The notes: a model not told the origin generated them from the letters alone. A stretch of 64,000 bases of DNA from Comamonadaceae bacterium PBBC1 (GCA_002256145.1 NKIP01000006.1:124001-188000), one strand, 5' to 3'; positions 13,260 to 22,774 are shown, counted from the first letter of the stretch. Numbers and translations: made by a program.

Positions 13260-14403
13260 GGGTTTGCTGCTCGGATCGCACGGCACTAACCGGCACCAAG
13301 GGAATGGTCCGTTGCTGCGCCATGCGTGATTGAACCTGAGTTCGATCTTTCACATCACCGGCCAATTGGCCACAGGCCGCATCGATGTCATCACCACGGG
13401 TTTTGCGCACAGTGGTCACCAGACCCGCATCTTGAAGCATCTTGGCAAATGCCTGCACACGACTGGCCGAGGAACGCAACAAACCAGAGGCTGGAAAGGG
13501 ATTGAAAGGAATCAAGTTGAACTTGCAACGCAGGCCTTGACGCGCGTATTTTTGGACCAGATCGATCAATTGCTCCGCGTGCTCAACCTGATCGTTGACA
13601 CCGTCCAGCATGCAATATTCAAAAGTGATGAAGTCTCGCGGCGCATGGGCCAGATACGCCACACATGCCTGCAACAACTCGTCCAATGGGTATTTGCGGT
13701 TCAGGGGCACGAGGTGGTCACGCAAGGCATCATTGGGCGCATGCAAGGACACGGCCAAGGCCACTGGGCAATCGGCCGACAGGCGCTCGATCATCGGCAC
13801 CACACCCGAGGTAGACACCGTCACACGGCGGCGCGACAAGCCATAGCCATGGTCATCGAGCATGGTGCGCAAGGCGGGCACCAAGGCCGAATAGTTTTGC
13901 AAAGGCTCGCCCATGCCCATCATCACCACATTGGAAATGACGCGTTCGTCGGTGTTCAGGTGCTTGCGCAGAAAATGTTCAGCAAACCACAGCTGCGCCA
14001 GAATTTCGCCCGTCGTCAAATTGCGGCTGAAGCCTTGATGTCCAGTGGAGCAAAATCGGCAACCCACGGCACATCCTGCTTGAGAGGATACACACAGGGT
14101 GCCCCGGTCGTCTTCGGGAATGAACACCGATTCGATGGCGTTGCCATCGCCCACATCAAACAGCCATTTGATGGTGCCGTCCGAGGAAATGTGTTGACTG
14201 ATCACGGGCAGCGCCGAAACGTGCGCGTGAGATTGGAGCTTTTGGCGCAAGGACTTGGCCAAATCGCTCATCTGATTGAAATCAGAAGCACCCCGCTGGT
14301 GAATCCAGCGGAACAGCTGGGTGGCTCGAAAGCGCTTTTCGCCCAATCCGTCACAAAAAACGGCCAGACCTTCCAGGTCAAATTCGAGAAGGTTGGCCGT
14401 CAT
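13237..14403 (-). CDS. rlmN: dual-specificity 23S rRNA/tRNA adenine C2-methyltransferase RlmN
   Basis: Radical-SAM enzyme that methylates C2 of A2503 in 23S rRNA and A37 in some tRNAs. The radical-SAM cluster ligands are Cys111, Cys115 and Cys118 in CAVGCRFC, and the methyl-carrying C-terminal cysteine is in AACGQL. The 388-residue length is normal, with about 20 extra residues at the C-terminus overlapping the start of the RodZ-like gene. It follows ndk by 32 bases. Confidence 0.96.
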   Translation of the reverse strand: MTANLLEFDLEGLAVFCDGLGEKRFRATQLFRWIHQRGASDFNQMSDLAKSLRQKLQSHAHVSALPVISQHISSDGTIKWLFDVGDGNAIESVFIPEDDRGTLCVSSQAGCAVGCRFCSTGHQGFSRNLTTGEILAQLWFAEHFLRKHLNTDERVISNVVMMGMGEPLQNYSALVPALRTMLDDHGYGLSRRRVTVSTSGVVPMIERLSADCPVALAVSLHAPNDALRDHLVPLNRKYPLDELLQACVAYLAHAPRDFITFEYCMLDGVNDQVEHAEQLIDLVQKYARQGLRCKFNLIPFNPFPASGLLRSSASRVQAFAKMLQDAGLVTTVRKTRGDDIDAACGQLAGDVKDRTQVQSRMAQQRTIPLVPVSAVRSEQQTHDDPSSL

Positions 14404-14435
14404 ACAGATGAGGTCGCGCTGGAGCCGCGACGCAA

Positions 14436-14861
14436 TCAGCGTGCGTAAACGTTCATGCCGGGGAAGAAGAAGGCAACTTCAGCGGCAGCGGTTTCGGGAG
14501 CGTCAGAGCCGTGCACGGCGTTGGCGTCGATGCTGTCAGCAAAGTCAGCGCGGATGGTGCCTGCGTCGGCCTTCTTGGGATCGGTTGCGCCCATCAGATC
14601 GCGGTTTTTGGCGATGGCGTTCTCACCTTGCAGGGCTTGAATCATGACGGGGCCGGAGATCATGAAATCGACCAGGTCTTTGAAGAAAGGACGTGCGCTG
14701 TGCACAGCGTAGAACTGCTCGGCTTCACCGCGCGACAGGTGAACCATTTTGGCGGCGACCACTTTCAGGCCAGCAGCTTCAAAACGGGCGTAGATCTGAC
14801 CGATCACGTTTTTGGCAACTGCGTCGGGTTTGATGATGGAGAGTGTGCGTTCGATGGCCAT
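14436..14861 (-). CDS. ndk: nucleoside diphosphate kinase
   Basis: Transfers the gamma phosphate of ATP to nucleoside diphosphates through a phospho-histidine. The 141-residue product starts [15 protein letters not shown] and has the active-site motif NAVHGSD with His117. The open frame extends 15 codons further upstream, but the ATG at 14859-14861 fits the family length and has an AGGA element at good spacing. It is the first gene of the leftward superoperon, so its upstream region probably carries the main promoter. Confidence 0.97.
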   Translation of the reverse strand: MAIERTLSIIKPDAVAKNVIGQIYARFEAAGLKVVAAKMVHLSRGEAEQFYAVHSARPFFKDLVDFMISGPVMIQALQGENAIAKNRDLMGATDPKKADAGTIRADFADSIDANAVHGSDAPETAAAEVAFFFPGMNVYAR

Positions 14862-14921
14862 GTGAGTTCCTGTAACTAAAATGTTTTTAATGCAGATTTT
14901 TGCCATTCGGCAAAGCCTTTG

Positions 14922-14927
14922 ATTCTA
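14922..14927 (-). promoter_or_regulatory. candidate -10 element upstream of ndk
   Basis: TAGAAT on the leftward strand matches the sigma-70 -10 consensus in five of six positions and lies about 60 bases before the ndk start. No convincing -35 element is visible at 16-18 bases. A small stem, TTTGCC/GGCAAA with a 4-base loop (14899-14914), lies in the resulting leader. This is the only promoter-like element seen ahead of the superoperon. Confidence 0.3.
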
Positions 14928-14983
14928 CCCTCTGCAAGGCCCCAAATACCCCAAGCCCCAAGTGAACCTAGGGAAATCTGACA

Positions 14984-16183
14984 TCAGCGACTGCGACCAC
15001 CGCCTCGACCACCTCGGCCGGGTGCACTGGCCGCTTTTTTCAAACGATTGAAGCTTTCTGCACCAATATAAGACTTGGACGGCTTGGCACTTTCGGTTGA
15101 AGGCAAACCCGAGCCCCCTGGCAACATATTGGGTTTGGCTGCAGGTTTGGCTCTGGGCACAGCCGTTCCTGCTCTGCCCTGACCACCGGTGCGTGGTCGC
15201 CGATCGTTGCGGTTGGTTCTGGAAGGCAACTCAGTGACGGGCCGAGGCCGCTCTGCCCCCCCCGCTGCCCGCATCAAAGATCGAATGTCTGCCTCGTCCA
15301 ATTCAAGCCAAGCGCCACGACGCAAACCGTGGGGCAAAACCATGGCACCGTAGCGGATGCGAATCAAGCGACTGACGGCGTGACCGACCGACTCCATCAT
15401 TCGGCGAACTTCACGGTTACGTCCCTCAGAAATGGTCACCCGGTACCAGCAATTGGACCCCTCGCCCCCGCCGTCTTCGATGGAGCCAAACTGAGCCAAA
15501 CCATCGTCAAGCATCACACCATCGAGCAACTTTTGTTTTTCGTCTTTGCTCAAGGCCCCCAAAACGCGCACCGCATACTCACGCTCCAAACCAAATCGGG
15601 GGTGCATCAACTGGTTGGCCAACTCGCCAGAACTGGTGAACAGCAACAAGCCTTCGGTATTCAAATCCAAACGACCCACCGATTGCCATTTGCCATTTTG
15701 CAATCTGGGCAATTTTCGAAACACCGAAGGTCGATTTTGTGGATCGTCGTGACTGACGATCTCACCTGCAGGCTTGTGGTAGGCCAAAACACGCGCAGGC
15801 GGCGGATCAATGCGAATGCGAAGCGGCTTGCCATCGACCTTGATTTGATCACCGTGTTGAACACGTTGCCCCACATGGGCCAACTCGTTGTTCACCGAAA
15901 TGCGCCCCTCGGCGATCAGCTTTTCCATTTCAAGTCGGGACCCCATGCCTGCCTGGGCCAGCACTTTGTGCAGTTTGGGCGAATCAAACTGGGGCGCCAA
16001 GACACGCTTGCCGCCCTCGGACTCGGGTGCATCGACGGCCTCTTCAGCGTCGTATTGGCCCGAAATCACGTCTGACAAGTCAATGCCTTTGTAGGGGGTC
16101 ACAGCCATCGGCGTAGACCCTGCTTTTCGGGCAGCGTAAACGCTTTTGGCTTGGCTCTTGGAGTCGACTGTGGGCTTGTTCAT
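14984..16183 (-). CDS. rluB: 23S rRNA pseudouridine synthase, RluB/RsuA family
   Basis: RsuA-family enzyme that makes a single pseudouridine in rRNA; RluB acts on U2605 of 23S rRNA. After about 75 variable residues there is an S4 RNA-binding domain (KLHKVLAQAGMGSRLEMEKL), then the catalytic region with GRLDLNTEGLLLFT, where the Asp is the nucleophile, and EGRNREVRRMMESVGH. The last 100 residues are a basic, disordered tail ending in a Gly-Arg cluster. The ATG at 16183 is used; the TTG three codons earlier is less likely. It follows scpB by five bases, the usual scpB-rluB pairing. Confidence 0.9.
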   Translation of the reverse strand: MNKPTVDSKSQAKSVYAARKAGSTPMAVTPYKGIDLSDVISGQYDAEEAVDAPESEGGKRVLAPQFDSPKLHKVLAQAGMGSRLEMEKLIAEGRISVNNELAHVGQRVQHGDQIKVDGKPLRIRIDPPPARVLAYHKPAGEIVSHDDPQNRPSVFRKLPRLQNGKWQSVGRLDLNTEGLLLFTSSGELANQLMHPRFGLEREYAVRVLGALSKDEKQKLLDGVMLDDGLAQFGSIEDGGGEGSNCWYRVTISEGRNREVRRMMESVGHAVSRLIRIRYGAMVLPHGLRRGAWLELDEADIRSLMRAAGGAERPRPVTELPSRTNRNDRRPRTGGQGRAGTAVPRAKPAAKPNMLPGGSGLPSTESAKPSKSYIGAESFNRLKKAASAPGRGGRGGGRSR

Positions 16184-16188
16184 ATTAT

Positions 16189-16929
16189 TCAATTCTCTTG
16201 ATCAGAGGGTGCATCAGGCAGTGGGCCTGTTTGCAAGGTATGGGGTAAGGAGGTTGGCAAATCATCTGCAGCCTGCGCATCCACCTGCTCAGGCATTGTG
16301 GGCGCCACCGCAGGCGACAAAACAGGATCAGGCAACAAAGCCAGCGCATCGTCCAAAGACAAAGTGGCTTGTGCAGGGGCCTCATCGATCAAGCCTGCCA
16401 AATCAGGCAGTTGCGCATCTGGCTGTGACAACAAAGGCAATTGGTCAAGAGAGCTCAAACCCAGATCATCCAGAAACTGCCGGGTGGTGGCAAACAAACT
16501 CGGTCGGCCCACCGTTTCACGGTGCCCAATGACCTCGACCCAACCCCTGTCTTCCAGTTGCTTGATGATTTGAGACCCAATGGTGACCCCTCGAATGTCT
16601 TCCATGTCACCCCGAGTCACAGGCTGACGGTAGGCGATGATGGCCAAAGTCTCCAGAACAGCCCGGGTGTATTTGGGCGGTTTTTCGGGGTGCAATCGGT
16701 CCAGGTGGTGCCGCAACTCCGGGCGACTTTGAAAGCGCCAACCACTGGCCACCTGGGTCAATTCAAGGCCCTTGTGGGTCCATTCGAATTGCAGGTCTTG
16801 CAGCATTTGCCTCAGGGTGTCAGACCCGATGGCATCGTCAAACAAAACGCGCATGTCACGCAAGGACAAAGGCTGGCCCGCTGTCAGCAAAGCCGTTTCC
16901 AGGACACGCTTGGCTTGCGCCATGTTCAT
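16189..16929 (-). CDS. scpB: segregation and condensation protein ScpB
   Basis: Winged-helix subunit that joins ScpA and SMC in the bacterial condensin. The 246-residue protein has two winged-helix domains in the first 170 residues, with family motifs such as YTRAVLETLAIIAYRQPVTR and GDMEDIRGV, and then an acidic, Pro/Ala-rich tail of about 70 residues. A second ATG two codons later is possible. scpA is not adjacent in this window. A terminator upstream isolates it from rluD. Confidence 0.93.
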   Translation of the reverse strand: MNMAQAKRVLETALLTAGQPLSLRDMRVLFDDAIGSDTLRQMLQDLQFEWTHKGLELTQVASGWRFQSRPELRHHLDRLHPEKPPKYTRAVLETLAIIAYRQPVTRGDMEDIRGVTIGSQIIKQLEDRGWVEVIGHRETVGRPSLFATTRQFLDDLGLSSLDQLPLLSQPDAQLPDLAGLIDEAPAQATLSLDDALALLPDPVLSPAVAPTMPEQVDAQAADDLPTSLPHTLQTGPLPDAPSDQEN

Positions 16930-16945
16930 GGTGTCAATCTTTCGG

Positions 16946-16966
16946 AAAAAAACGCCTCACGGCGTT
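16946..16966 (-). terminator. intrinsic terminator after rluD
   Basis: AACGCC and GGCGTT form a 6-bp stem with a 4-base loop, followed on the leftward strand by a run of seven T (two pair in the stem). It lies about 100 bases beyond the rluD stop and just before scpB, so it should end the rluD transcript and separate scpB-rluB as its own unit. Confidence 0.8.
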
Positions 16967-17062
16967 GTAAAGCAGATCTTGCAGGGCTGGCCGTCGATCT
17001 GAAAAACCCCCAAGAACTAAAGACTTGGAGGAATGAAACCCACTTGAATCACATCAAGGGTT

Positions 17063-18016
17063 TCAACCAAGGTCGGCATTGTAACCGAGGCCCAGAACCT
17101 GCACCGCAGTTTGCATGTCTTGGGGCAGCTTGGAGGTCAAATCGATGAACTGGCCCGTGATGGGGTGCTTGAAGGCCAAATGCCAAGCATGCAAGGCTTG
17201 ACGGTTCATGCCCGCTGCAGCGGCTCCGCCGTACACCTCATCGGCCAACAAGGGGTGACCCACATGCGCCATGTGAACACGAATTTGGTGGGTGCGCCCA
17301 GTATGCAAAGTGCACTCCACCAAACAGGCCCGCTCGGATTGCGCCAGCAAATCGATGGTGGTCGAGGCCGTTTTGCCATGTTGAAACGTCAGATCGACCA
17401 CCGCCATGCGCAAGCGATTGGCAGGATCACGCCCGATGGCGGCCTCTACCGTCAAGGGTGAAGGAGCCGTCCAAGCTTTGTGAGCGATGGCCAGGTATTG
17501 CCTTCGCACCTCTCGCGCCGCGATCTGAGTCACCAACGCATCCATGGCCTGACGGGTCCTGGCCACCACCATCAATCCACTGGTGTCTTTGTCCAAGCGG
17601 TGAACAATGCCTGCTCGGGGCACGTCAAAGGCCCCCGGGTCCAAAGCCAACAAACCATTGAGCAAGGTGCCGCGCCAATTGCCAGGGGCTGGATGAACCA
17701 CCAAACCTGCAGGCTTGTGGATGACTCTCAAATGGGCATCTTCGTACACCACCTCAATTGGCATTTCCTCGGGCACAAAAGCCTGCGACTGTGGGGTGGC
17801 CCGCAGGGTGATTTGCAAACGGTGCCCCAAACGCACCTTGGTGGACACTTTGGTGGTGACGCGCTCATCGACCAGCGCATCGCCTTGCTCGATCAATTGC
17901 TGCAAATAACTGCGGGAAAATTCGGGCACCAAGGTGGCAAATGCGCGGTCCAGGCGCTGCCCGTGCAGCCCCATGGGCACCTGAATCTGGCGAACCTCCA
18001 CATCAAGGGTGTCCAT
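17063..18016 (-). CDS. rluD: 23S rRNA pseudouridine synthase RluD
   Basis: RluA-family synthase that modifies the helix 69 loop of 23S rRNA (U1911, U1915, U1917). From ATG 18014-18016 the protein has 317 residues: an S4 domain (RLDRAFATLVPEFSRS), then the catalytic motif HRLDKDTSGL with nucleophile Asp142, and HTGRTHQIRVHM. A longer frame reaches into bamD on the other strand but begins with TTG and adds non-family sequence. It is divergent from bamD, as in many proteobacteria. Confidence 0.93.
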   Translation of the reverse strand: MDTLDVEVRQIQVPMGLHGQRLDRAFATLVPEFSRSYLQQLIEQGDALVDERVTTKVSTKVRLGHRLQITLRATPQSQAFVPEEMPIEVVYEDAHLRVIHKPAGLVVHPAPGNWRGTLLNGLLALDPGAFDVPRAGIVHRLDKDTSGLMVVARTRQAMDALVTQIAAREVRRQYLAIAHKAWTAPSPLTVEAAIGRDPANRLRMAVVDLTFQHGKTASTTIDLLAQSERACLVECTLHTGRTHQIRVHMAHVGHPLLADEVYGGAAAAGMNRQALHAWHLAFKHPITGQFIDLTSKLPQDMQTAVQVLGLGYNADLG

Positions 18017-18073
18017 GACACGTTCGCCGTCGTCCAGCAAGTTGCGGGACTCATCTGCCGTGGGGGGGGTCGA

Positions 18074-18079
18074 TATAAT
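18074..18079 (+). promoter_or_regulatory. -10 element of the bamD promoter
   Basis: A perfect TATAAT lies 31 bases before the bamD ATG in the 94-base divergent gap between rluD and bamD. No good -35 is present at 17 bases. On the other strand the same AT-rich patch reads TTATAT, so the two divergent promoters may overlap here. A run of eight G (18062-18069) directly precedes it. Confidence 0.5.
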
Positions 18080-18110
18080 CAAGGTGTTCAACAGTACAAG
18101 GGTGTCACAG

Positions 18111-18917
18111 ATGCGAAGCTTCAGATTATCGATGGTTCCAGTCGGCTTGGCTTTGACTGCGGGACTCTTTCTGAGCGGCTGCGCCAACACCCCCAAAGAC
18201 GCTACAGCAGGCTGGTCGCCAGAAAAAATTTACAGCGAGGCCCGTGATGAAGCCAATGCCGGGGCTTGGGACAAGGCCATCGGCTACTACGAAAAGCTCG
18301 AAGGGCGTGCTGCAGGCACGGCCTTGGCCCAACAAGCCCAAATTGACAAGGCCTTTGCACAGTACAAAACCGGGGACAAAATTCAAGCCATCGCCACGCT
18401 TGACCGCTTCATCCGACTGCACCCCACCAGCCCGGCCATCGACTACGCCATTTATCTCAAAGGACTGGTCAACTTCAACGACAACTTGGGCCTTTTTTCT
18501 TTCATCACGCGGCAAGATTTGTCCGAGCGTGACCAAAAGGCGGCCAAAGACTCGTTCGAGGCTTTTCGCGAGTTGAGCACACGCTTTCCGGAATCCAAAT
18601 ACAGCCCCGATGCCCGTCAACGGATGACCCACATTGTCAATTCGCTGGCGGCCTACGAGGTGCATGTGGCCCGTTATTACGCCAGCCGAGGCGCACATGT
18701 GGCCGCCATCAACCGTGCCCAACAAGCCATTGCCGATTACCAAGGTGTGCCGGCCATCGAAGAAGCCCTGGCCATCCTTGTCAGCTCCTACAACGCCATG
18801 GGTATGAGCGCTTTGAGCAACGACGCCAAACGGGTGCTTGAAAAAAGCTTCCCTCAATCGGACTACCTCAAGTCCGAAGGAGCGGTCAAGAACGCGCGTG
18901 GGTGGCGTCTGTGGTGA
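18111..18917 (+). CDS. bamD: outer membrane assembly lipoprotein BamD
   Basis: Essential lipoprotein of the BAM complex. The 268-residue product has a signal peptide ending in lipobox LSGC (Cys24), followed by TPR-type helical repeats such as YYEKLEGRAAGTALAQQAQ and the RFPESKYSPDARQRM segment typical of BamD/ComL. The ATG at 18111 gives a normal lipoprotein signal; the open frame begins 34 codons earlier but that part overlaps the promoter. Its 3' end overlaps the convergent helicase gene by 32 bases. Confidence 0.95.
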   Translation: MRSFRLSMVPVGLALTAGLFLSGCANTPKDATAGWSPEKIYSEARDEANAGAWDKAIGYYEKLEGRAAGTALAQQAQIDKAFAQYKTGDKIQAIATLDRFIRLHPTSPAIDYAIYLKGLVNFNDNLGLFSFITRQDLSERDQKAAKDSFEAFRELSTRFPESKYSPDARQRMTHIVNSLAAYEVHVARYYASRGAHVAAINRAQQAIADYQGVPAIEEALAILVSSYNAMGMSALSNDAKRVLEKSFPQSDYLKSEGAVKNARGWRLW

Positions 18918-21039
18918 GTTGATACAAAGCCTCGAGGAACGACTCATGGTCCTCCAGGCGGCGCATGGGCGGCAAGCCCTTGACCAACCTGCGACCGTAG
19001 GACATGCCCACCAAGCGCTTGTCGCAAACCACCAAAATCCCCCGATCGGTCTCACTGCGGATCAACCGCCCTGCCCCTTGCTTGAGCGCCACCGCAGCTT
19101 CGGGCAATGAATGGTCGGCAAATGCACTGCGGCCTTGTTGCGTGATGCGCTGACTGCGGGCCTCAAACAGAGGGTCACCAGGGGGTGGGAAGGGCAGCTT
19201 GTCGATGATGACCAACTGCAGCGCATCTCCCGGCACATCAAAACCCTCCCAAAAAGACGCAGAGGCCACCAAAACGCATCCGCCCAACCCTTGGGCATCG
19301 CCAGAGCCACCGCCCTGCCTGAAGCGCTCCATCAAGCGACGCTTGGGGCTTTGGCCTTGTACCAGCACCTCGATGTTCTTGGCCGCATCGCCATGGGTCT
19401 GGAGGTGCTCACCAATTTGGCGCATGGCATTCAAGGTGGTGGTCAACACCAATGTGCGCCCCCCCAAAATCTGCACGGCGGCCAAAACCAACTCCGCCAC
19501 TTGCTGGGCATGCCCAGGGTCCCCCGGTCGGGGCAAATGGGTGGGCACATACAAGGCCGCCTGCTGTGCGTAATCGAAAGGACTGCCGACCTGCAGAACC
19601 TGAGCTGAACTCAGGCCACAAGGCTCGGTGAACCAACGCAGGCTCGGCTCATCCCCCAAGGTGGCCGATGTGAAAATCCAGGCCCGCTGAGCCGCTGCGG
19701 AAGGTGCCTCGGTCTCGGCCGACGGGTCTTGACCAGTCTCAAGAGCATCGTCGAGTGGGCCCAGCTCGCATTCAGCCGATGGGTGCACCCCTGCAGTGTC
19801 GACAGGAGGCGTCGGGTTGCGGGTCAAGGCTTCAAAAGCCTGAGAAATGTCCAGTGGAGACTCCACCAAGGTCAAATTCGAGCTGACCTCGGCCCAACGT
19901 ACCCCTTCGGGATTGGGCAAATCCGCAAACAAAGCGGCCCGCTCCAACAACTCGCGGGTGCGATCTGCCAAGCGTTGAAAATCAGGGGCCAACTCGGTGA
20001 CCATGTCCAAGCCTTGCTGCACATTCATCAGCGCCTGAGAAAGGGCTTGCAAGGCCAAAGACCATGCCTCAGGCTCCAAACCCTCAGGATGAGCGCCGAT
20101 CCAACGCAATCGCACAGAGCCTCGGTGCTGGCCAGCGGCCAAGCGCAAATCACGGGTCGCCTTTTCCAAGCTGCTGCAAATCAGTGGCCAATCCACCAAT
20201 CCACGCGCCAGTTGCAAGCCCGCGGCCAGCACGTCGCGACACAGCTCGTGCAACTGCACCGTTGACAATTGTTGGCCCAAAAAGTTGACCCCGATTTCAT
20301 TGAGTTGGTGTGCCTCATCGAACACCGTGACCCTCACCGTGGGCAAAAGCTCGGCAACACCTGACTCACGCACCGCCATGTCTGCGAAAAACAAATGGTG
20401 GTTGATGACCACAACATCGGCAGCCATGGCTTCCTTGCGGGCCAAATTGACGTGGCAAGCTCGGTAACTGGGACAGCTTGAACCCAAACAATTGTCCCGG
20501 GTCGATGTGACCCATGGCCACAGACCCGAACGTTCGTCGAGCCCAGTCAACTCGGCCATGTCGCCCGTGCGGGTGGACTGGGACCACAGTTCAATTTTGG
20601 CCAAGGCCTGTTGAGCCCCTGGCTGAACCGACTCGGGACTGTGCCGGGCTTGGCCCATGCGGTGCAGACACAAATAGTTGGAACGTCCTTTGAGCAAAGC
20701 CACGCGGATGGGCAAGCCCAGGGCCTGGACCAAACGGGGAATGTCGCGAGAAAACAATTGGTCTTGCAAGGCTTTGGTGGCCGTCGAGACCAACGCCCTT
20801 TGCCCACTGAGCAAAACAGGCACCAGGTAAGCGTATGTTTTGCCCGTGCCTGTGCCGGCCTCCACCACCAACTGCCCCCCCTCTTGAACCACGCGGCTGA
20901 CGGCCATGGCCATGTCGGTTTGCCCTTGTCGCGGCTGAAATCCAGGCACCGCTTGGGCCAAAACCCCCTGGTCCGACAAAGTGTCTGCCACACGTTGGTC
21001 CAACAAATTCAAGCGGGCTCCTTGGGCGAGAGTTGCCAT
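18886..21039 (-). CDS. ATP-dependent DNA helicase, DinG/YoaA (XPD-like) family
   Basis: Superfamily 2 5'-3' helicase with an iron-sulfur cluster, used in repair and in clearing R-loops or stalled forks. The 717-residue protein has Walker A GTGTGKT (62-68), four Fe-S cysteines in and around CLGSSCPSYRAC, Walker B FDEAHQ, and motif VI near QGAGRLIRSETDRG. It fits E. coli YoaA (636 residues) or DinG, and is somewhat longer. It is the last gene of the zapE operon and overlaps the YdcH-like gene by 31 bases; its end overlaps bamD. Confidence 0.9.
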   Translation of the reverse strand: MATLAQGARLNLLDQRVADTLSDQGVLAQAVPGFQPRQGQTDMAMAVSRVVQEGGQLVVEAGTGTGKTYAYLVPVLLSGQRALVSTATKALQDQLFSRDIPRLVQALGLPIRVALLKGRSNYLCLHRMGQARHSPESVQPGAQQALAKIELWSQSTRTGDMAELTGLDERSGLWPWVTSTRDNCLGSSCPSYRACHVNLARKEAMAADVVVINHHLFFADMAVRESGVAELLPTVRVTVFDEAHQLNEIGVNFLGQQLSTVQLHELCRDVLAAGLQLARGLVDWPLICSSLEKATRDLRLAAGQHRGSVRLRWIGAHPEGLEPEAWSLALQALSQALMNVQQGLDMVTELAPDFQRLADRTRELLERAALFADLPNPEGVRWAEVSSNLTLVESPLDISQAFEALTRNPTPPVDTAGVHPSAECELGPLDDALETGQDPSAETEAPSAAAQRAWIFTSATLGDEPSLRWFTEPCGLSSAQVLQVGSPFDYAQQAALYVPTHLPRPGDPGHAQQVAELVLAAVQILGGRTLVLTTTLNAMRQIGEHLQTHGDAAKNIEVLVQGQSPKRRLMERFRQGGGSGDAQGLGGCVLVASASFWEGFDVPGDALQLVIIDKLPFPPPGDPLFEARSQRITQQGRSAFADHSLPEAAVALKQGAGRLIRSETDRGILVVCDKRLVGMSYGRRLVKGLPPMRRLEDHESFLEALYQLTTDATHARS

Positions 21040-21239
21040 TGCAATTGCGCCATGTGATCACGCAAGGCCAGACGTCTTTTTTTCAATCGGCGCAAACTCA
21101 AATCGTCCAATGGCTTGGCCGACAAAGCCGCTTGATCGATCAGGGCGTCCAGATCGGCGTGCTCCATTTGCAACTCAATCAACTGACGCTGGGGAGATCG
21201 CAAGTCTTGCAACACCCCCAAAAAACGAGCATCGCTCAT
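21009..21239 (-). CDS. YdcH-like DUF465 small coiled-coil protein
   Basis: A 76-residue, highly charged helical protein whose second half (LDDLSLRRLKKRRLALRDHMAQL) matches the DUF465/YdcH pattern of two short amphipathic helices. The family's role is unknown. Its ATG overlaps the stop of the upstream gene by four bases and its 3' end lies inside the start of the helicase gene, so the products are probably made together. Confidence 0.7.
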   Translation of the reverse strand: MSDARFLGVLQDLRSPQRQLIELQMEHADLDALIDQAALSAKPLDDLSLRRLKKRRLALRDHMAQLQWQLSPKEPA

Positions 21240-21652
21240 GACGGATCCTTGGGCTCTGGCGCTTTGTTTTGCAAACGCAAATTACGCTGCTCGGTGCGCC
21301 ACAAACGCTCTTGGGCATTCAAGGACAACTCCTGCTCCTTCAGTGGATGCAAGGCTTGCCGGCGCTGACGACGGGCATCGTTGAGACAAGGGTTGACCGC
21401 AAATTTTTGCCAACAAAGTTTCTTTTGCGATTCATAAACCATCAAGACGGCCTCTCGCTCCCCTTGCAAATGCGCTCTTTGGCGAGCCATGACCTCAGGC
21501 AAGTCATCAACGGGCACCGGCTGAGCCTGCTGCATTGCGGGCAAAGGGGTGTCAAGCCCGGTGTCATTGAAGGAACGTGCACTTTGGGCCCATGCATGGC
21601 CTGTGTGCACCAACAACGCCATCACCATGAACCAGCCAAGTCTGCGCATCAT
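21236..21652 (-). CDS. small exported protein of unknown function
   Basis: The 138-residue product has a clear Sec signal peptide (MMRRLGWFMVMALL..., cleavage probably after AWA near residue 22) and a mature part that is mostly helical and rich in Arg, Gln and Glu, with two cysteines (KLCWQKFAVNPCLN) spaced to form a disulfide in the periplasm. I do not recognise a named family. Four-base overlaps join it to zapE upstream and the YdcH-like gene downstream. Confidence 0.75.
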   Translation of the reverse strand: MMRRLGWFMVMALLVHTGHAWAQSARSFNDTGLDTPLPAMQQAQPVPVDDLPEVMARQRAHLQGEREAVLMVYESQKKLCWQKFAVNPCLNDARRQRRQALHPLKEQELSLNAQERLWRTEQRNLRLQNKAPEPKDPS

Positions 21653-22746
21653 GTCAGTTGGGTGTCCACTGTGCGGTGCTCAAGTGCCAGGAACTCGCTG
21701 GACTGCATTTCATGCAAGCGAGACACCGTGCGTGGAAACTCGTGCGACATGGGTCCACTGGTGTAGAGGCCCTCGGGTGGCACGGCCGCCGACATGATCA
21801 ACTTGACCCTGCGGTCATACAACACGTCGATCAGCCAGGTAAAGCGCCGCGCTTCAGAGGCCATGCTGACGGGCATGTGCGGCACATTGCTCAACAAAAC
21901 GGTATGGTACTGCGTGGCAATTTCGAGGTAATCATTTTGTGAGCGCGGCCCCCCACAGATCGCACGGAAATCAAACCAAACCACATCGCCTGACCGTCGT
22001 TTGGCCGTGATGTCACGCGATTCGATGCGCAGCACCGGTTCTTCATCAGGTCCAGTGGCCAGCCGTGTGAAGGCATCGTTCATCTCGGCATCGGCCTGAT
22101 CACCCAAAGGCGTGTGGTAAAGCTTGACCATCTCCAGGGTGCGGCGTCGGTAATCGGTGCCGTTGTCCACATTGAGCACCTGCATGCGCTGGTTCAGCAA
22201 AGCGATGGCGGGCAAGATGCGGTCGCGGTGAAGGCCGTCGGGGTACAGGCCATCCGGCTCGAAGTTGGAAGTGGTGACAAAACCCACGCCGTTGTCGAAC
22301 AGTGCCACCAGCAAGCGGTGCAAGATCATCGCGTCGGTGATGTCGGCCACATGAAACTCATCAAAACAAATCAAGCGATAGCGCTTGGCCATGCGCTTGC
22401 CCAGCTCATCCAAGGGGTTGACGGTGCCCTGAATGGCCGCCAGTTCGCGGTGCACCTCGCGCATGAACTCGTGAAAGTGCAGGCGGGTTTTGCGCTGAAT
22501 GGGCACAGCAGCAAAAAAACAATCCATCAAGAAGCTTTTGCCTCGCCCCACCCCGCCAAACATGTACACCCCCTTGGGGATTTCAGGTCGGCTGCGAAAC
22601 TTGCCCAGAAGGCCTGAGCGTTTGGATTTGTAGGCCGCCCATTCGCTGGCACAGCGCTCCAGTGCTTCGATGGCCCGCAACTGAGCAGGGTCGCTTTGAT
22701 AACCGCGTTTTAGGAGTTCTTCTTCGTAAACTGCACGAACGGACAT
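21649..22746 (-). CDS. zapE: cell division AFG1-family ATPase ZapE
   Basis: AAA-type ATPase that modulates the FtsZ ring, related to mitochondrial Afg1. From ATG 22744-22746 the product has 365 residues: Walker A GGVGRGKSFLMD at about residues 67-78, Walker B YRLICFDEFHVADI, and sensor NFEPDGLYPDGLHRDR, all family hallmarks. A TTG six codons earlier opens the frame but is less likely. It is the first gene of a four-gene operon and follows lpdA's terminator directly. Confidence 0.93.
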   Translation of the reverse strand: MSVRAVYEEELLKRGYQSDPAQLRAIEALERCASEWAAYKSKRSGLLGKFRSRPEIPKGVYMFGGVGRGKSFLMDCFFAAVPIQRKTRLHFHEFMREVHRELAAIQGTVNPLDELGKRMAKRYRLICFDEFHVADITDAMILHRLLVALFDNGVGFVTTSNFEPDGLYPDGLHRDRILPAIALLNQRMQVLNVDNGTDYRRRTLEMVKLYHTPLGDQADAEMNDAFTRLATGPDEEPVLRIESRDITAKRRSGDVVWFDFRAICGGPRSQNDYLEIATQYHTVLLSNVPHMPVSMASEARRFTWLIDVLYDRRVKLIMSAAVPPEGLYTSGPMSHEFPRTVSRLHEMQSSEFLALEHRTVDTQLT

Positions 22747-22774
22747 GGATGGCTTGCTCTTCAAATCAAATGAG

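Noticed and set aside
18062..18069. Run of eight G as a phase-variable tract
   Set aside because: It lies outside both chosen coding regions in the rluD-bamD gap and is short; no evidence of an on/off gene.
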